22,387 nt of DNA from a virus. How positions within the stretch are numbered: the stretch's first letter is position 1; each line of letters opens with the position of its first letter. Shown here piece after piece: positions 21,826 to 22,387 of this stretch. The notes beneath the pieces are model-generated. The model saw nothing but the letters and a program-made list of their open reading frames with translations, had not been told where the DNA came from and made no database searches. The stretch spans positions 1 to 22,387 of IMG/VR virus record IMGVR_UViG_3300021520_000011; one strand, written 5' to 3'. A program made the translations under genes and the position numbers.

Positions 21826-22387
21826 AAACGCAAAGGGCAATTTGTGAAATAGAAATAGCCCCAATGTCAATATATGGTTACGTAGACGGCGAAAAAATGG
21901 GCTTCGCCGGGTTCGATATTGTCGCCCGCGAAGATAATAAAAGGCAAGTTGATAGCCTTAATACAACCCATGTACAGCGTTGGGACGCATACGGAAACAA
22001 AAGCGGCGTATTATTGAGTAAAGAATGGAAAAGCGCAATGTTAGAATTTAGCCTTTCCCCCGTTTCCGCGTCGTTAAGTGATTGGATTACAAGCGGCGGC
22101 GAATGGCGCGAATCCTACCCATTCGGGCTGCAGAAAAATATAAAGTTTATTCACCAATGTATAACCGACGACAGCGCGGGCGCGTCGTATATTCAAAGCA
22201 GCAGCGAATACCCGGCAGCCCCCAGCTTCGTTATTAATTTTTTACGGTATTCAGTACCACCCCCGAATATTCAAGAAGCGATTTTTTATATAGAATTCGG
22301 GGGCGGGTACAAATTATATTTTGGCGGCGTTAGCGACCCCAAAATTATAGCCCCGGACGGCAGCAGCATAGTATCGACTTATACAGT
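21813..22387 (+). CDS. Distal tail/baseplate protein, N-terminal part (cut by window end)
   Basis: An open frame runs from a GTG at 21813 to the window end (about 191 residues visible) without a stop. GGGGGG four bases upstream makes GTG the best start; the next in-frame ATG would be 17 codons later with no ribosome-binding site. The product starts MVQLKTQRAICEIEIAP and contains strands and turns typical of tail hub or distal tail proteins (VDGEKMGFAGFDIVARED, later WITSGGEWRESYPFGL, AIFYIEFGGGYKLYFGG). Its place two genes after the tape measure fits the distal tail or baseplate hub protein. I do not recognise a family from the visible part. Confidence 0.65.
   Translation, partial: MVQLKTQRAICEIEIAPMSIYGYVDGEKMGFAGFDIVAREDNKRQVDSLNTTHVQRWDAYGNKSGVLLSKEWKSAMLEFSLSPVSASLSDWITSGGEWRESYPFGLQKNIKFIHQCITDDSAGASYIQSSSEYPAAPSFVINFLRYSVPPPNIQEAIFYIEFGGGYKLYFGGVSDPKIIAPDGSSIVSTYT

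Overview
The window is the packaging, head and tail-assembly region of a tailed phage or prophage. Gene order and content (PBSX-type terminase, SPP1-like portal, MuF-type minor capsid protein, scaffold, HK97-fold coat, connectors, tail tube, frameshifted tail chaperone, long TP901-type tape measure, no sheath gene) point to a long-tailed siphovirus. The DNA is A/T-rich with GC-rich CCCGGG-type palindromes, canonical Shine-Dalgarno sites and sigma70/sigmaA-like promoters. A Gram-positive-type or Negativicutes-like host is plausible, but the host cannot be fixed from this sequence. No tRNA, rRNA, CRISPR array, integrase or insertion sequence is visible.

Layout: 1-297 is the end of an unidentified gene. 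302-4309 holds a promoter/hairpin, a phage metallopeptidase, small and large terminase subunits and the portal, closed by a strong terminator at 4316-4350. 4378-6360 is an opposite-strand cassette of six small genes (SprT-like metalloprotein, DUF6011-like zinc protein, a two-helix membrane protein and three unknowns) driven by a near-consensus promoter at 6395-6423. 6507-11639 is one giant gene (about 1710 aa). It starts as a MuF-like minor capsid protein and continues through two SAP-like repeats, a kinase-like domain with HipA/PI3-PI4-kinase-type catalytic motifs, and an unassigned C-terminal region. 11636-12049 is a lone opposite-strand gene, convergent with the giant gene and with its own near-consensus promoter. 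12217-16809 holds scaffold, coat, four neck/tail-completion genes and two tandem tail-tube paralogues. 16880-17664 is a tail-assembly chaperone with a -1 programmed frameshift, 17677-21573 the tape measure, and 21577 to the end two distal tail genes, the last cut by the window.

The plus-strand genes build the virion: terminase and portal package DNA, the MuF fusion probably sits inside the head near the portal, scaffold and coat form the shell, connectors join head to tail, and chaperone and tape measure set tail length. Two opposite-strand islands interrupt the late operon in the same way. Plus-strand transcription meets an intrinsic terminator, the island is read leftward from a TTGACA-17/18-TATACT promoter, and a rightward promoter restarts the structural genes across an A/T-rich gap. 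These islands look like morons, accessory genes expressed independently of the late programme.

The most interesting candidate system is the giant capsid protein with its embedded kinase-like domain, a possible effector carried in the particle, together with the independently promoted opposite-strand gene that abuts its 3' end, a possible immunity or regulatory partner. Other notable points are the near-total absence of GATC with an excess of CTGCAG, and the tail-tube gene duplication.
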